64,000 bases of DNA from an uncultured Alistipes sp. (GTDB taxonomy: Bacteria > Bacteroidota > Bacteroidia > Bacteroidales > Rikenellaceae), in contig CALGRZ010000068.1 of NCBI GenBank assembly GCA_937880705.1, positions 1 to 64,000 of the forward strand, given 5' to 3'. The notes under the pieces were generated by a model. That model was given only the letters and a program-made list of their open reading frames with translations. It made no database searches and was not told the origin of the DNA. Below, piece by piece: positions 35,558 through 45,587 of the stretch (its first letter is position 1; every line of letters begins with the position of its first letter). Position numbers and translations under genes: made by a program.

Positions 35558-36439
35558 TTAACCCATGATAGTTGAGTGTGACAACTCGGCTGCAGCACGA
35601 TCGGGCAGACACTCCAGGTGGTATGCCGGCACACGTTGCAGCAACTCGCCCAGTGTCGCGCAGATGCAATCCTGAAGGTACTCATCGTGGGCAAAGGCGG
35701 GCGGGCACGAGGGTAGCAGAGCACCAATCGCAGCGATGGTCTTAAGGCGTGTGATGGCATTGTGCGGGGCCTGGCTTAAGCGACAGAAACCGGCAATAGG
35801 GTAGCTTAAGTTCTTGTAGCACGGGGTCTTGCCACTCCATGGCGATCCAAAGACCATAGCCTGGCCATCTACCACACGCACAATGGGCGAGTCGTCGTTA
35901 AGCAGGCTGGTACCCTCGATATTCTCTCGCCAGAGGCGCGTGTGGGTGCTCTTACCCGTGCCCGACTCTCCAAGGAAGAGTGCACAACGACCGCCACACT
36001 CGATCACTGAAGAGTGTATAGCGATAGCGTGCTTCGAGGAGAGTACCACGCCAAACATCACCCATAGGCCAAAGCGCAGCAACGAGATATCGATGCCGTT
36101 GTCGCAGCGTATATTGGATGTTATCTGGAGAGTGTCACCATCTATATGGAAGAGCGTAGGCTCGTCGTTGCTTATACGTCGCTTGATCGAGAAGAGGTAG
36201 CCCGTGGTCGTTCTGGCAAAGGTGCAGTCGGCCTCCGCCTCGGTAACCTCAAACTCCGACAGGTGCTTGACGATTGCATACCTCTCGATGGGGAGCTGCT
36301 CGACAAGAGCAAAGGTGCAGTCAGCCTCCACCTCGGGGGCATACTCCACCTCAAATGGTCGAAAACCGCGAACAACGGCTGCGACATCTATCGTTGAGCG
36401 CAGTCGTATGCAGGCTATTATATAGTCAAACATAGTCAT
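35558..36439 (-). CDS. HPr kinase-like P-loop protein
   Basis: The 293-residue protein has an N-terminal beta-rich part (1-130) and a C-terminal part like the catalytic domain of HPr kinase: IHSSVIECGG, Walker A GESGTGKS (157-164) and NDDSPI with an acidic pair at 182-183. A full HprK N-terminal domain and the usual neighbours ptsH or rpoN are absent, so it is not a standard HprK. Similar proteins occur in peptide-modifying cassettes. An EADCTFA motif appears twice (38-44 and 68-74). Confidence 0.7.
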   Translation of the reverse strand: MTMFDYIIACIRLRSTIDVAAVVRGFRPFEVEYAPEVEADCTFALVEQLPIERYAIVKHLSEFEVTEAEADCTFARTTTGYLFSIKRRISNDEPTLFHIDGDTLQITSNIRCDNGIDISLLRFGLWVMFGVVLSSKHAIAIHSSVIECGGRCALFLGESGTGKSTHTRLWRENIEGTSLLNDDSPIVRVVDGQAMVFGSPWSGKTPCYKNLSYPIAGFCRLSQAPHNAITRLKTIAAIGALLPSCPPAFAHDEYLQDCICATLGELLQRVPAYHLECLPDRAAAELSHSTIMG

Positions 36440-36440
36440 A

Positions 36441-38132
36441 TTATTCGAGTGTTATTATTCTATCACAATACTCCAACGAGCTCTCACGATGTGCAATAAC
36501 CACAATGGTGAGCTCGCGGTTGTTATCCGAAAGCATGCGGATAGCCTCGTTGATATTCTGCTCGGTGCGACCGTCGAGAGACGATGTAGCCTCATCGAAG
36601 AAGAGTATATCCGCATCTTTATACATGGCGCGCGCTATGCCTATACGCTGTCGCTGACCGCCCGAGAGACGGCTGCCCTGCTCGCCGATGCGCGAGTCAA
36701 GCCCCTTATCCAACGACGCCACAAACTCCTTAAGGTCGGCAAGGGCAATGACCTCCTCCATACGTTTGCGGTCAATTGCACCATCCTCGCAGCCAAGTGC
36801 GATGTTCTCGGCCAGTGTCATATCTGCGATAAAGACACTCTGCGACACATAGCCGATGGTATTCTGCCACTTGCGAATGTTCTGCTCCGAAAGCGGTGTG
36901 CCATCGATGGTGATCTGACCCGAGGTGGGGCGGTAGAGGCCGAGGATAAGGTTAAACAGCGTAGTCTTACCCACGCCCGATGTGCCTCTAATGCCTATGC
37001 GCTCACCCTTATGTATGGTAAGATTAAAATCCTTGATTACGGGTGTTGTGGCATCGTCAAAGCAGAAGCACAGATTGTCAATGTCGATACTTTGGCTGAA
37101 GCGGAAACGCTCCTTGGTGCGGTTGATCTCTATTGGGCCATCCTCGATGTCGGCATCGGAGAGGACATCTGCCGAGTAGCTGTTGTAGCGTATCGCACTC
37201 CAGCTCGACATGATGGAGCGTATCGAGGGTATAAGTCGCAGGGCTGCCACGGCAAAGATACCGAACATAATCCGCATATCGCCACTGCTCATGCATAGCA
37301 GCACCAGCACAACCAGAGCAACAGCCAACCCCGTCTCGGTTATCATCTGGGGCAGCATACCTATCGTGGCATTCTGCTTGCGCAGGGCCACAGCCTCGTT
37401 CATCGCTCGTTCAAAGCGGTTGAACATCTGCGGAAAGCCTCCGCCAATCTCTATGTCGGCATAGCCACGGAAGGTCTCGGCAACAATGCGGCTCTTGGTG
37501 CGCTGTGCCTCATTCTCTCGCTGTCCGAGGTCGTTGAGCTTGCGCCGCATCATAAAATAGAAGAGCGCGATGGCGGGTAGAAAGACCAGCACGGCCAGCA
37601 GTGCCGCCGTGGGTGAGTACCACGCAAGCGAGCCGAAGATGAGTGCAAGCAGCAACACCTCGCCCACAATGGCAGCAATGGGCTTGAGTATGCCCGCTAC
37701 AAACATCAGGCTCACCACATTGACATTGCGGGTAAGCAGAGCCGAGTTGTTACGCTTCACATATCCGAAGCCACGGTTGTGGTAGTTGACGTACAGCCTC
37801 TCGGAGAGGTGTTTGTAGAGCGAGTAGATAAAGTCGCGCTCATAGCGGTAAAGCACAAGCACGGCAATGTTCTTGAGTATCACAACAGCAACCACTGCAC
37901 AGCAAACGGCAATGATAAAACTCTGGTGCGAGCTGAAACCCAAGGCGTTGTATATCGCATTAAGGTAGTAGTTCGATGATATATTCTCTCTGTCGAGGAT
38001 GATTATAAGCACCGGCACGAGCATGGCCACACCAACATAGTTGAGCAGCGCACGCAGGAATATCGTCACCGCGACACCTATGGCGCGAGGACGATACGAT
38101 CGGGGTATAACCTTCCACAAAGAGCTCTTCAT
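36441..38132 (-). CDS. ABC exporter, fused membrane and ATPase domains
   Basis: The protein has about six membrane helices in the first 320 residues and an ATPase domain after residue 340: Walker A GTSGVGKTT, signature LSGGQRQR, Walker B ILFFDEATSSLD and H-loop IAHRES. This is the type I exporter (MsbA/lipid or peptide) layout. The frame opens at 38159, but ATG 38132 lies directly after a strong promoter and gives 563 residues. It has no C39 peptidase domain; the S26-like peptidase gene downstream might supply cleavage. Substrate unknown. Confidence 0.85.
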   Translation of the reverse strand: MKSSLWKVIPRSYRPRAIGVAVTIFLRALLNYVGVAMLVPVLIIILDRENISSNYYLNAIYNALGFSSHQSFIIAVCCAVVAVVILKNIAVLVLYRYERDFIYSLYKHLSERLYVNYHNRGFGYVKRNNSALLTRNVNVVSLMFVAGILKPIAAIVGEVLLLALIFGSLAWYSPTAALLAVLVFLPAIALFYFMMRRKLNDLGQRENEAQRTKSRIVAETFRGYADIEIGGGFPQMFNRFERAMNEAVALRKQNATIGMLPQMITETGLAVALVVLVLLCMSSGDMRIMFGIFAVAALRLIPSIRSIMSSWSAIRYNSYSADVLSDADIEDGPIEINRTKERFRFSQSIDIDNLCFCFDDATTPVIKDFNLTIHKGERIGIRGTSGVGKTTLFNLILGLYRPTSGQITIDGTPLSEQNIRKWQNTIGYVSQSVFIADMTLAENIALGCEDGAIDRKRMEEVIALADLKEFVASLDKGLDSRIGEQGSRLSGGQRQRIGIARAMYKDADILFFDEATSSLDGRTEQNINEAIRMLSDNNRELTIVVIAHRESSLEYCDRIITLE

Positions 38133-38136
38133 GCCA

Positions 38137-38167
38137 CAAAGATACAAAAGAATTGTCAATAGTCAAA
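38137..38167 (-). promoter_or_regulatory. Promoter of the ABC/HprK-like/S26-like/ispF operon (near-leaderless)
   Basis: On the minus strand TTTG (38167-38164), 19 bases, then TATCTTTG (38144-38137). The ATG at 38132 begins five bases later, so the message should have almost no leader. It shows that this cassette is transcribed independently of addA. Confidence 0.75.
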
Positions 38168-38182
38168 GTTATAATCTGAAGA

Positions 38183-41100
38183 CTATATTTCCACCACTTC
38201 GCCAAGTGCTATATACCATACATAACCCTCTATTTGGTCGTACTTACCCATCTTACGGAGCACGCCGACATAATCGGCAACCTGCTTAAGGTGGCGTTTG
38301 TCACGGTTTTGGCCAAACTTATAGTCCACTACAACGGCGCGATTACCCTCTATCATCACACGGTCGGGACGTCGCAGCTCATCGCCGGCGACGATCTCCG
38401 CCTCACGCTTCACATCGCTCCATATATCACTAAACCATTCCTTTACTTTGTCGTGTTTAAGTGCTTCGTTTATAGCGGAGTGTAGCTTCAGCGCATCGTC
38501 ACTGTCGATAAGACACTCGCGCTCCATGCGGTCAATGGCTTGTCGCAGCTCGGCCTCGGTAGTTGCGCGCTCAAAGAGCGAGTGCAGACGTATGCCATAG
38601 TCGCGCTGGCTGCTGCCCGGGCGCAAACCCTCCTCGCTATAACGGCGACTCGGGTAGCGTATCTTTAGCTCGGGGCGGTGGGTGATATAGTCAGCAAGGA
38701 TGATGTCATTTGCATGTTTGTCATCCTCCTCGGGGCAATACCGCTCTATCTTACGGCCATAGCGGTATGTTATACGCTCCACACCCTCCAACGAGCTGAC
38801 CGTATCACGATCGGCACACACCTCGGCAACAGATGCGCTTGCGAGGTTGACAATGTTGTTGTAGGTAACATCACTCTTTGACTTGGTATTCAAGTTTTTG
38901 GGCACGCACATATAAAGCTCGTTCGAGGCTCTTGTGACGGCAACATAAAGCAGATTTATGGCATCAATATGGCTCATCACAAGCTCGCGGTAGTAGTCTG
39001 CAGTAAAGGCAGATTGCTGCATCGCACTGCCATAGACAACAGGGAACTCACCTATCGGGCCTGTCGCTTCGGCAGTCTGCTCGGCCGTGGCCCATACCGT
39101 CTGTCGTATATTGCCGCGCGGTGCGGTTGACCAGCTGCAGTATGGTATTATCACTACCTCACGCTCCAATCCCTTTGCCTTGTGTATCGTGGTTATCTCA
39201 ATGGTGTTGTCGCTCATCTCAACACGCAGTGTTTCGCTATGTCCATGCTCATCCCACCATGCCAGATAGTGCTGTATATCTGCGATATGTGACGACGTGA
39301 AGTTTACAATCTGGTCGTGCATGGCTTGCAGGTATGCTATGCGGTCGGTACGCTGGTTAAGGCCATACTCCGCGATGATTAACTCCAATGCCTCCATAGG
39401 CGAGAGGTGGGCTATGCGACGCAGCAGGGCTTGCTCGTCACCATCAAACTGATGGTCGAAGCCCTTGCCGAGATAGCGGTTGTATACCCCTCGCTCAATA
39501 TCGTTTTTGGGGTTGACAGCAAGGCGTAATACAGCGATGATAAACTCACTGATATCGCAACTATCAATCGTCAGTGCATCGGGCGTAAGGATGTTGAAAG
39601 CCGAGCCGTGAGAGGTGGCAATAAGCTGCTCCTTGTACCGGAAGAGCTCGTCGGCAACCTTACGGCCATCGGTGGCACTACGCACCAATATGAGTATATC
39701 GCGGTAGCGATAGCCACGAGAGATGGCATCCTCGATAATTTGGATGAATGGCGATGTTGCAAGGTTGGAGTCATAGAGTGACACCTCGACATACCCCTCT
39801 TCGTCGCTTTCAAGCCCCGTTTCCTGCTTAAGGTCGCTATATGCCGTATTGACAATATTGTAAAGCGAAGAGTGAAGTGATTGCGGTATGTCGCTATTGG
39901 CAAGCGCATTATCCAGCAACGTATTGAGATAGTTATTATCCTTGACTACAACGCTACGTATAAATTCATTATTGAACTTCACCACCTTATCCAGACTTCG
40001 GTAGTTAAACTCCATGGGCTTAACAAACACATTCTCCTCACCGAGATCCTTGGCGGCCAACTCCTTCAGCAGTCGCCAGTCGCCACCTCGCCAACGATAT
40101 ATCGACTGCTTGACATCTCCCACGATGAGCACCGACACATCCTCACTCGACGACATGGCATTCTGCAGCAGAGGCAACATATTCTTCCACTCCTGAATGG
40201 ATGTATCCTGAAACTCATCTATCATGTAGTGCTCGTAGCGGTTACCGACCTTCTCGTAGATGAAGGGGGCATTGCTATCATTGATAAATGTCGAGAGTAT
40301 GTGTTTGGTCTCGCCCAAAATCATAATATTCTCCTTGGTACACACCTCCTGCACCTCATTATATAGGTCTGACAGAAGCGCGAAACTGCGATAGTTCTCC
40401 TTGAGCAACAACGCAGTGTTGACCGCGCGTATACAACGGTTGCTGTGGGGTACTATCTTTGCCAGAATAGGCTGAAGCTCACCTGCGGCACTGCGCACCG
40501 CCGCGCTCGCATCCGTTCCGTACCACTGCTTGATATCATCCACAGCCTTAAGCATCGTCGCCGTAGGTGACTTAAGCTCCCCTGCGGCATATCTCTCGAA
40601 GGCAAAGACAAAGCTACGCGAAAGCCCCTTAAACTGCTCGGGGCTGACACCATAGCGTTGCATGATGGCCACCGCCTCCTCGCCATAGCCCTTGAGCGTA
40701 GCCTTGAGCTCCTCGGCATGCTGCTGATAGCCATTGACAATAACAAGCAACTCCTCCTTGGACTGCTTCATCTTCATGCACTGTCGCGTACGCTCCTTAA
40801 AGAGCTCACCGCCAAGCTCACGCAGATCACCACGCACATCCCAGCGATCGCCATCGTTAATACGCTCCTCGGCAAAGGCGAGCATCCAGCGACGCAACTC
40901 CTCATTTTGGGCTATGCGCTCGACAAGGGCATCAACGCTCTGTGTAAGTAGCGTGTCGGGGTCGAGCTCGATGTTGTAGTTGAGGTCGAAGCCCAGCTCC
41001 TTTATAAAGGCGCGTATTATGCGCTGAAAGAAGCGGTCGATGGTGAGCACGCTGAAGCGCGAGTAGTCGTGCAGGATAAGCGTTCTAACCTGCATGGCAC

Positions 41101-41359
41101 GACTGCGTATAGTGCTCTCGTTGAGCGACAGCTCGTCGCGCAAGTCTTTGAGATATTTGCTCTTCTGACCCGAAGCCAAAGTATTAATCTCGCGCAAGAT
41201 GCGCGACTTCATCTCCTCCGTAGCTTTATTTGTAAAGGTCACCGCAAGGATGCTGCGATAGAGCTCGGGGCGTTCCACAACATCCCGAACATACTTATAT
41301 GCCAGCTGGTAGGTCTTACCCGAGCCGGCACTTGCACTGAGTATTTTGGCTCGTATCAT
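38183..41359 (-). CDS. addA: AddA-like helicase-nuclease
   Basis: AddA is the helicase and 3'-strand nuclease subunit of the double-strand break resection enzyme. Motif I ASAGSGKT is at residues 9-16, motif II HYMIDEFQDTS near 380, motif VI VAVTRASNELY near 830, and a C-terminal PD-(D/E)XK nuclease with PDRVMIEGNRAVVVDYKFG. At 1058 residues it is slightly short for AddA but complete in motifs. It overlaps addB by four bases. Confidence 0.88.
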   Translation of the reverse strand: MIRAKILSASAGSGKTYQLAYKYVRDVVERPELYRSILAVTFTNKATEEMKSRILREINTLASGQKSKYLKDLRDELSLNESTIRSRAMQVRTLILHDYSRFSVLTIDRFFQRIIRAFIKELGFDLNYNIELDPDTLLTQSVDALVERIAQNEELRRWMLAFAEERINDGDRWDVRGDLRELGGELFKERTRQCMKMKQSKEELLVIVNGYQQHAEELKATLKGYGEEAVAIMQRYGVSPEQFKGLSRSFVFAFERYAAGELKSPTATMLKAVDDIKQWYGTDASAAVRSAAGELQPILAKIVPHSNRCIRAVNTALLLKENYRSFALLSDLYNEVQEVCTKENIMILGETKHILSTFINDSNAPFIYEKVGNRYEHYMIDEFQDTSIQEWKNMLPLLQNAMSSSEDVSVLIVGDVKQSIYRWRGGDWRLLKELAAKDLGEENVFVKPMEFNYRSLDKVVKFNNEFIRSVVVKDNNYLNTLLDNALANSDIPQSLHSSLYNIVNTAYSDLKQETGLESDEEGYVEVSLYDSNLATSPFIQIIEDAISRGYRYRDILILVRSATDGRKVADELFRYKEQLIATSHGSAFNILTPDALTIDSCDISEFIIAVLRLAVNPKNDIERGVYNRYLGKGFDHQFDGDEQALLRRIAHLSPMEALELIIAEYGLNQRTDRIAYLQAMHDQIVNFTSSHIADIQHYLAWWDEHGHSETLRVEMSDNTIEITTIHKAKGLEREVVIIPYCSWSTAPRGNIRQTVWATAEQTAEATGPIGEFPVVYGSAMQQSAFTADYYRELVMSHIDAINLLYVAVTRASNELYMCVPKNLNTKSKSDVTYNNIVNLASASVAEVCADRDTVSSLEGVERITYRYGRKIERYCPEEDDKHANDIILADYITHRPELKIRYPSRRYSEEGLRPGSSQRDYGIRLHSLFERATTEAELRQAIDRMERECLIDSDDALKLHSAINEALKHDKVKEWFSDIWSDVKREAEIVAGDELRRPDRVMIEGNRAVVVDYKFGQNRDKRHLKQVADYVGVLRKMGKYDQIEGYVWYIALGEVVEI

Positions 41360-44193
41360 CGTCGGCAGATCTTCTTAAAGTCACAATACTTACACATATC
41401 CTCATCCTCGGCTTGACGGAAGGGGGTGTTGTAGTCGAAGAGCTCATCAAGGTTGTTGCTCAACTCCGACTCAAACACCTCGGCCACATCGCCATAGCAA
41501 GCCACAAGCTCACCCGTGGAGCGATCCATGAGATACTCGGAGTAATCCTTATTGAGCATCTTGGCAGCGTAGTAGAGCGACGGCACCGCCTCGACGCCCT
41601 CGCATCGGCGCAACATCATGGCATAGAGCAGGGTCTGGAACACGTTGGATATTCGATCACGAGGCTCGCCACGGAATAGATTTTCGATGCCGTTAAACTC
41701 GAGATGAGGCGTGTTGCCACTCTTGTAATCAATGACTTGCAGCGAGCCATCGGCAAGGCGATCTATGCGGTCTGCACGGCCGGCAAGGTTCACTTCGCGA
41801 CCACCCGTAATGGGGTAGCGACACTCAACATCGCGCTCCAAGCCCACAACGCTAAAGTCGTCACGCTGGGCATCATGGCGCATTACGCCACGCATGATAT
41901 ACTTCACTATAATATCTCGAACCAGGAGCATATCACCCGAGAACTCCGAGTTATGCACCTCATCGCCATGCAGGAGCAGTTTCGTTATGCAACGGTCTAC
42001 GGCCTGCTCAACAACAGCCGCCTTACGCATCGCGACTATGCTACTGCGTGGCGAGTCGGCATTGAGTATAGGCGTGTATAGCAGTTGCATTGCCTCATGC
42101 AGAATATTACCGAAGGTTGGAGCATCTATCGTGTCGCTCAACTCATCGGGACTCTTCAGATGGGCTATATGTGCGAAGTAGAACTTCAGCGGGCACTCAA
42201 CATGTTTGAAGAGGGCCGTAGGGGATAGTGCATATCCGCTATCATGGCGCAGGTAACGGTCGAGTTTCTGCTGTATCGCTGCGCTCTTTGCAATCTCAAT
42301 GGTTGCACTATCGCCCAGCGACAGGTCTACGCCCACCGAGATGCGCTCAACGCTTTTGCCGGACTCGAAGTCGAGCTGGTAGATATAACGACTCTGCTCA
42401 CCCGTACTCTTCTCGTCGGCACGCGAGCAGTAGAGCATCGACACACTCTCCGCGCGCTGTATAAGGCGGTAGAAGTAGTAGGCATACATAGCCTCATGCT
42501 TCTCGGGAGTGGGCATATTGTATGCCGCTCGCAGATTGTAGGGTATGAACGACGACTGCGAGGTGCGATCACCCGGGAAGTTGTCGTCGGTCATCGAGAG
42601 TATAATGACATTCTTAAAGTCAATGTTACGAGTCTCAAGGATACCCATTATCTGAACACCCTCCAATGGCTCACCCTCATAGGGTATAGTCACCGTCTGC
42701 AGGTGTCGCTTAAGCATCGAGGTGAAGACCTTCACAGAGGGCTCGATACCACATTTGCGAATGGATCTCACACTCTTGCCAATCTCATCTATGGCGATGC
42801 GCAGGTACTCGGTATGCATCTCATCGTGCGAGGTTATGCTCTCGGCGAGGAGGTTGAGCACGTTGAGCAGATAGTGAGCTAACGTGTGCCACTCTGTTGC
42901 ACGACAGAAGATTGCGGCAAGCAGATCGCTCTGGCACAAATACGAAGCCTTAACCGTGATCATGTGTTCGGCGGCGATGTTCTCGATGAGCGACTCGCGT
43001 TGGTCACAATGTGTATCCGTCAAGTATGGATGCGACAGCAAGCCCACAACATCAACATGATAGAACAGCTCATCCTCGCCCCTGGGTTTAGAGTTCGACT
43101 GAAGAGCAATGAGGCGTTCTATGAATGTGTATACAAGGGTGTTTTTCAGTGGATAACCCATCGTCACATTAACCTTTTCTACACATTCGGGCAGAGAGTG
43201 GAGCAGTGGGATCAGCAGGTTTTCATCGGTCAACACTATGGCAGTACGCTTATCCAGCTCCTCGCGAGGCAATGCGCGCAAGATATCGGCAACATACTTA
43301 CACTGCACGACATTTGAGACACACGCTATGGCCTTAAGTCGCTTGTCCGTACCATTGAAATTGTGATGGCTAATAGACTCTGCTGCGGGGTAGTGGGCGA
43401 TATTCTCGCGCAGGAACATACCCGCCTCATGGTGGTGGTTATCAACATAGTAGCTGTCGTAGTCCCAGTAAAAGTCGGCCCCATGACTACTCGTCTTAAG
43501 CATATTGAAGAGCACCTTCTCGCTCTCGGAGAGGGCATTGAAGCCTGCAACAATAAAGTGCTTCTCGGGCAGGGGCGATGCTTCACCACGCTTGATGCGC
43601 TCGGCAGCCTCGCGATATATCATGCCGGTATATCCGATGCCGAGTTTAAAGAGCCTTTCGCGAAAGTCGGTGTAGACCCGATAGAGGCTGTTCCACACCT
43701 TCAGAAATGCCTGCTTCTGCTCGGAGAGTGTCGTTCCGTTGTCAACACTTCGCCAGAATGATATTATGCGTAGCTGCTCCGGTGTGAGATAAGACACATC
43801 AGCCTCCAGCTCCTTGATCTCCTTGAGGTTGCGCAGCAGCTGCGAGGCATCGACCATATACTTGTCGATTAGGTCGAAGTCCGCCAACAGCATCTCGCCC
43901 CAATAGTAGAACTTATCGAGGCTCTCGCCGGGGTGTTGTCTTTTATATGCGGTGTATAACTCACTTATCAGCAGTATCTTCTCGCCCTTCACCAGTCCGG
44001 ACTGCTGCTCCATAAGCTCATCGATACTCATCCAGCTCGGCTGCCACACCGGGCGTGTGACCAATGAAGATAGACGGTCGTTGAAGAAGGCGCGTGCGCG
44101 TAGCGACGGGAAGACGACTACCAGCGAGGATAGATCCTCGGAGTACCTGTCGAGGAGATCTTTGGCAAGCTCCTGCTGAAACGATGTTGTCAT
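41356..44193 (-). CDS. addB: AddB-like nuclease subunit
   Basis: AddB partners AddA and cuts the 5' strand. The 945-residue protein has an inactive helicase-like body and a C-terminal PD-(D/E)XK domain (GRADRIDRL...VIDYKSG). Four Cys, one in HVECPLKFYF and three in CKYCDFKKIC, match the iron-sulfur staple of AddB nucleases. No clear Walker A is seen, as is common in this phylum. It lies 12 bases after the GIN gene. Confidence 0.85.
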   Translation of the reverse strand: MTTSFQQELAKDLLDRYSEDLSSLVVVFPSLRARAFFNDRLSSLVTRPVWQPSWMSIDELMEQQSGLVKGEKILLISELYTAYKRQHPGESLDKFYYWGEMLLADFDLIDKYMVDASQLLRNLKEIKELEADVSYLTPEQLRIISFWRSVDNGTTLSEQKQAFLKVWNSLYRVYTDFRERLFKLGIGYTGMIYREAAERIKRGEASPLPEKHFIVAGFNALSESEKVLFNMLKTSSHGADFYWDYDSYYVDNHHHEAGMFLRENIAHYPAAESISHHNFNGTDKRLKAIACVSNVVQCKYVADILRALPREELDKRTAIVLTDENLLIPLLHSLPECVEKVNVTMGYPLKNTLVYTFIERLIALQSNSKPRGEDELFYHVDVVGLLSHPYLTDTHCDQRESLIENIAAEHMITVKASYLCQSDLLAAIFCRATEWHTLAHYLLNVLNLLAESITSHDEMHTEYLRIAIDEIGKSVRSIRKCGIEPSVKVFTSMLKRHLQTVTIPYEGEPLEGVQIMGILETRNIDFKNVIILSMTDDNFPGDRTSQSSFIPYNLRAAYNMPTPEKHEAMYAYYFYRLIQRAESVSMLYCSRADEKSTGEQSRYIYQLDFESGKSVERISVGVDLSLGDSATIEIAKSAAIQQKLDRYLRHDSGYALSPTALFKHVECPLKFYFAHIAHLKSPDELSDTIDAPTFGNILHEAMQLLYTPILNADSPRSSIVAMRKAAVVEQAVDRCITKLLLHGDEVHNSEFSGDMLLVRDIIVKYIMRGVMRHDAQRDDFSVVGLERDVECRYPITGGREVNLAGRADRIDRLADGSLQVIDYKSGNTPHLEFNGIENLFRGEPRDRISNVFQTLLYAMMLRRCEGVEAVPSLYYAAKMLNKDYSEYLMDRSTGELVACYGDVAEVFESELSNNLDELFDYNTPFRQAEDEDMCKYCDFKKICRR

Positions 44194-44205
44194 TGCAGTA
44201 GCCCT

Positions 44206-44925
44206 TTACAGCATCTTAATCTCACCGCCAAACATAGGTATCTCGCTGCGGAAAATCTCGGGATGAGACTTATAGCGTATCTCGCCACCTGTCGAGGTCT
44301 TGGCCTCGAGTCGCTGCTTGGCATCAACCTTCACGAAGGCTCCGTGCGAGGAGCTGACTACCGTCGATATGGTCTGCAACCCTGCGGCATTATACTCGGC
44401 CGACGAGACATCGGCAGTCTGATAGAGTGCCTCGCCGTTGAGCACTGCGCAGCACTTGCCCGTGACGCTAATCATCAAGTCCAACACATTCACATCGGCT
44501 ACGAAGTGGGCATTATTCGACACCCGAATGTCGAGCAACGGCGAGTCCAGCACACCCTCGACCGACACATCGGCCTTGGAGATAATGATGTCGGATAGCT
44601 TATTAAAGTAGACCTCCACCTCGGTGATTGTTTCGCGCTTTGCTTCAGAGCGTTCGCGTATCTTAAGAGTTCCCGATTTATCGGCCTCGGCCGTGAACTT
44701 CGAAGTATACGAGCCCTTTGTGTCATAGATGATGTAGGGAGCCTCGTTCTCGCCAATCTTAATCAGCTTGAGCTTGACGGGAGCATCAACATCTATGGCG
44801 GTAAAGTTCGAGGTCCACTGCTTTACGGGGTTGCTTGTTACCTGGGTTGTTGTGGTTGTAGCCTCCTGTGCCGATAGGCTATTGGAGCAGATGGCAAGGG
44901 CTAAAATCAACATTAAGTATCTCAT
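44206..44925 (-). CDS. GIN-domain (DUF2807) secreted protein
   Basis: The signal peptide ends near SLSAQ. The mature 220 residues match DUF2807, the putative auto-transporter adhesin head GIN domain: FTAIDVDAPVKLKL, then repeated short beta strands of the type ISKADVSVEGV and LDIRVSNNAHF. A beta-helix or beta-solenoid is likely. Its role is unknown, and its place ahead of addB may only reflect shared transcription. Confidence 0.75.
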   Translation of the reverse strand: MRYLMLILALAICSNSLSAQEATTTTTQVTSNPVKQWTSNFTAIDVDAPVKLKLIKIGENEAPYIIYDTKGSYTSKFTAEADKSGTLKIRERSEAKRETITEVEVYFNKLSDIIISKADVSVEGVLDSPLLDIRVSNNAHFVADVNVLDLMISVTGKCCAVLNGEALYQTADVSSAEYNAAGLQTISTVVSSSHGAFVKVDAKQRLEAKTSTGGEIRYKSHPEIFRSEIPMFGGEIKML

Positions 44926-44963
44926 AGCTTCGGTAGTTTTTCGTTTTCAAAGTACTAAAATAT

Positions 44964-44997
44964 AAAAAAAACACCAATTACACAAATAATTGGCGTT
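44964..44997 (-). terminator. Terminator after the M23-M23-HAD operon
   Basis: On the minus strand AACGCCAATTA pairs with TAATTGGTGTT over 11 bases with one G-T pair, followed by a run of T residues. It lies just past the HAD gene. Confidence 0.85.
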
Positions 44998-45007
44998 GTT
45001 TTATCAC

Positions 45008-45586
45008 TTATCCTCTCAAGAACCACTCCGGCGTTACTTGGTAATAGATCGCTCCACTGCCCCTGGCGGCCTCTAAACCCACTGCCGAATCTTCGTAGAT
45101 GATGGTCTGCTCGGGCGATACGTTGGCTCGGCGCATAGCCTCCATGAAGCACTCGGGCGAGGGCTTGGGTTGCGAAACATCATCCCCGGATATAATACCA
45201 TCTACCATATCCTCTATACGCAAGTATCGCATCACATTGGTTATGTTATCTATGTGTCCTGTAGACACTATCCAAACCGAAACACCCGACTTGCGCATCT
45301 GCTGACACCACCCCCACAACGCATCGTTTAGCTTGACACTATCGAAAAACTCGGGGTATAACTCGATCTTGCGACGACGTATCTGATCTATCGTATACTT
45401 ATCCGTAAAGCCCACCATTCGCATAAACTCCATGCACCGCACACCGAAATAGCGGTCGAGATACTCCCTTTCGGTGATCTCCACACCATACTCCTTCAGC
45501 GTGGCAATATATGCCCGCGCATTGGCATATCGCGTATCGACAAGAGTGCCGTCGAAGTCGAGTATAATTAACTTTAGTTGAGCCAT
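45008..45586 (-). CDS. HAD-superfamily phosphatase
   Basis: The 192-residue protein starts with LIILDFDGTLVDT (nucleophile Asp and acid-base Asp) and contains WIVSTGHIDN, KPSPECF and IYEDSAVGLEAAR, giving all four HAD motifs and a helical cap between residues 20 and 85. It resembles the phosphoglycolate/beta-phosphoglucomutase group. Substrate cannot be read from sequence. It begins one base after the preceding M23 gene. Confidence 0.85.
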   Translation of the reverse strand: MAQLKLIILDFDGTLVDTRYANARAYIATLKEYGVEITEREYLDRYFGVRCMEFMRMVGFTDKYTIDQIRRRKIELYPEFFDSVKLNDALWGWCQQMRKSGVSVWIVSTGHIDNITNVMRYLRIEDMVDGIISGDDVSQPKPSPECFMEAMRRANVSPEQTIIYEDSAVGLEAARGSGAIYYQVTPEWFLRG

Positions 45587-45587
45587 A

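Noticed and set aside
35557..35760. Longer N-terminus for the S26-like protein
   Set aside because: These 68 residues overlap the HprK-like gene antiparallel in frame choice, are Cys, Arg and Pro rich and show no fold; ATG 35556 gives the family start.
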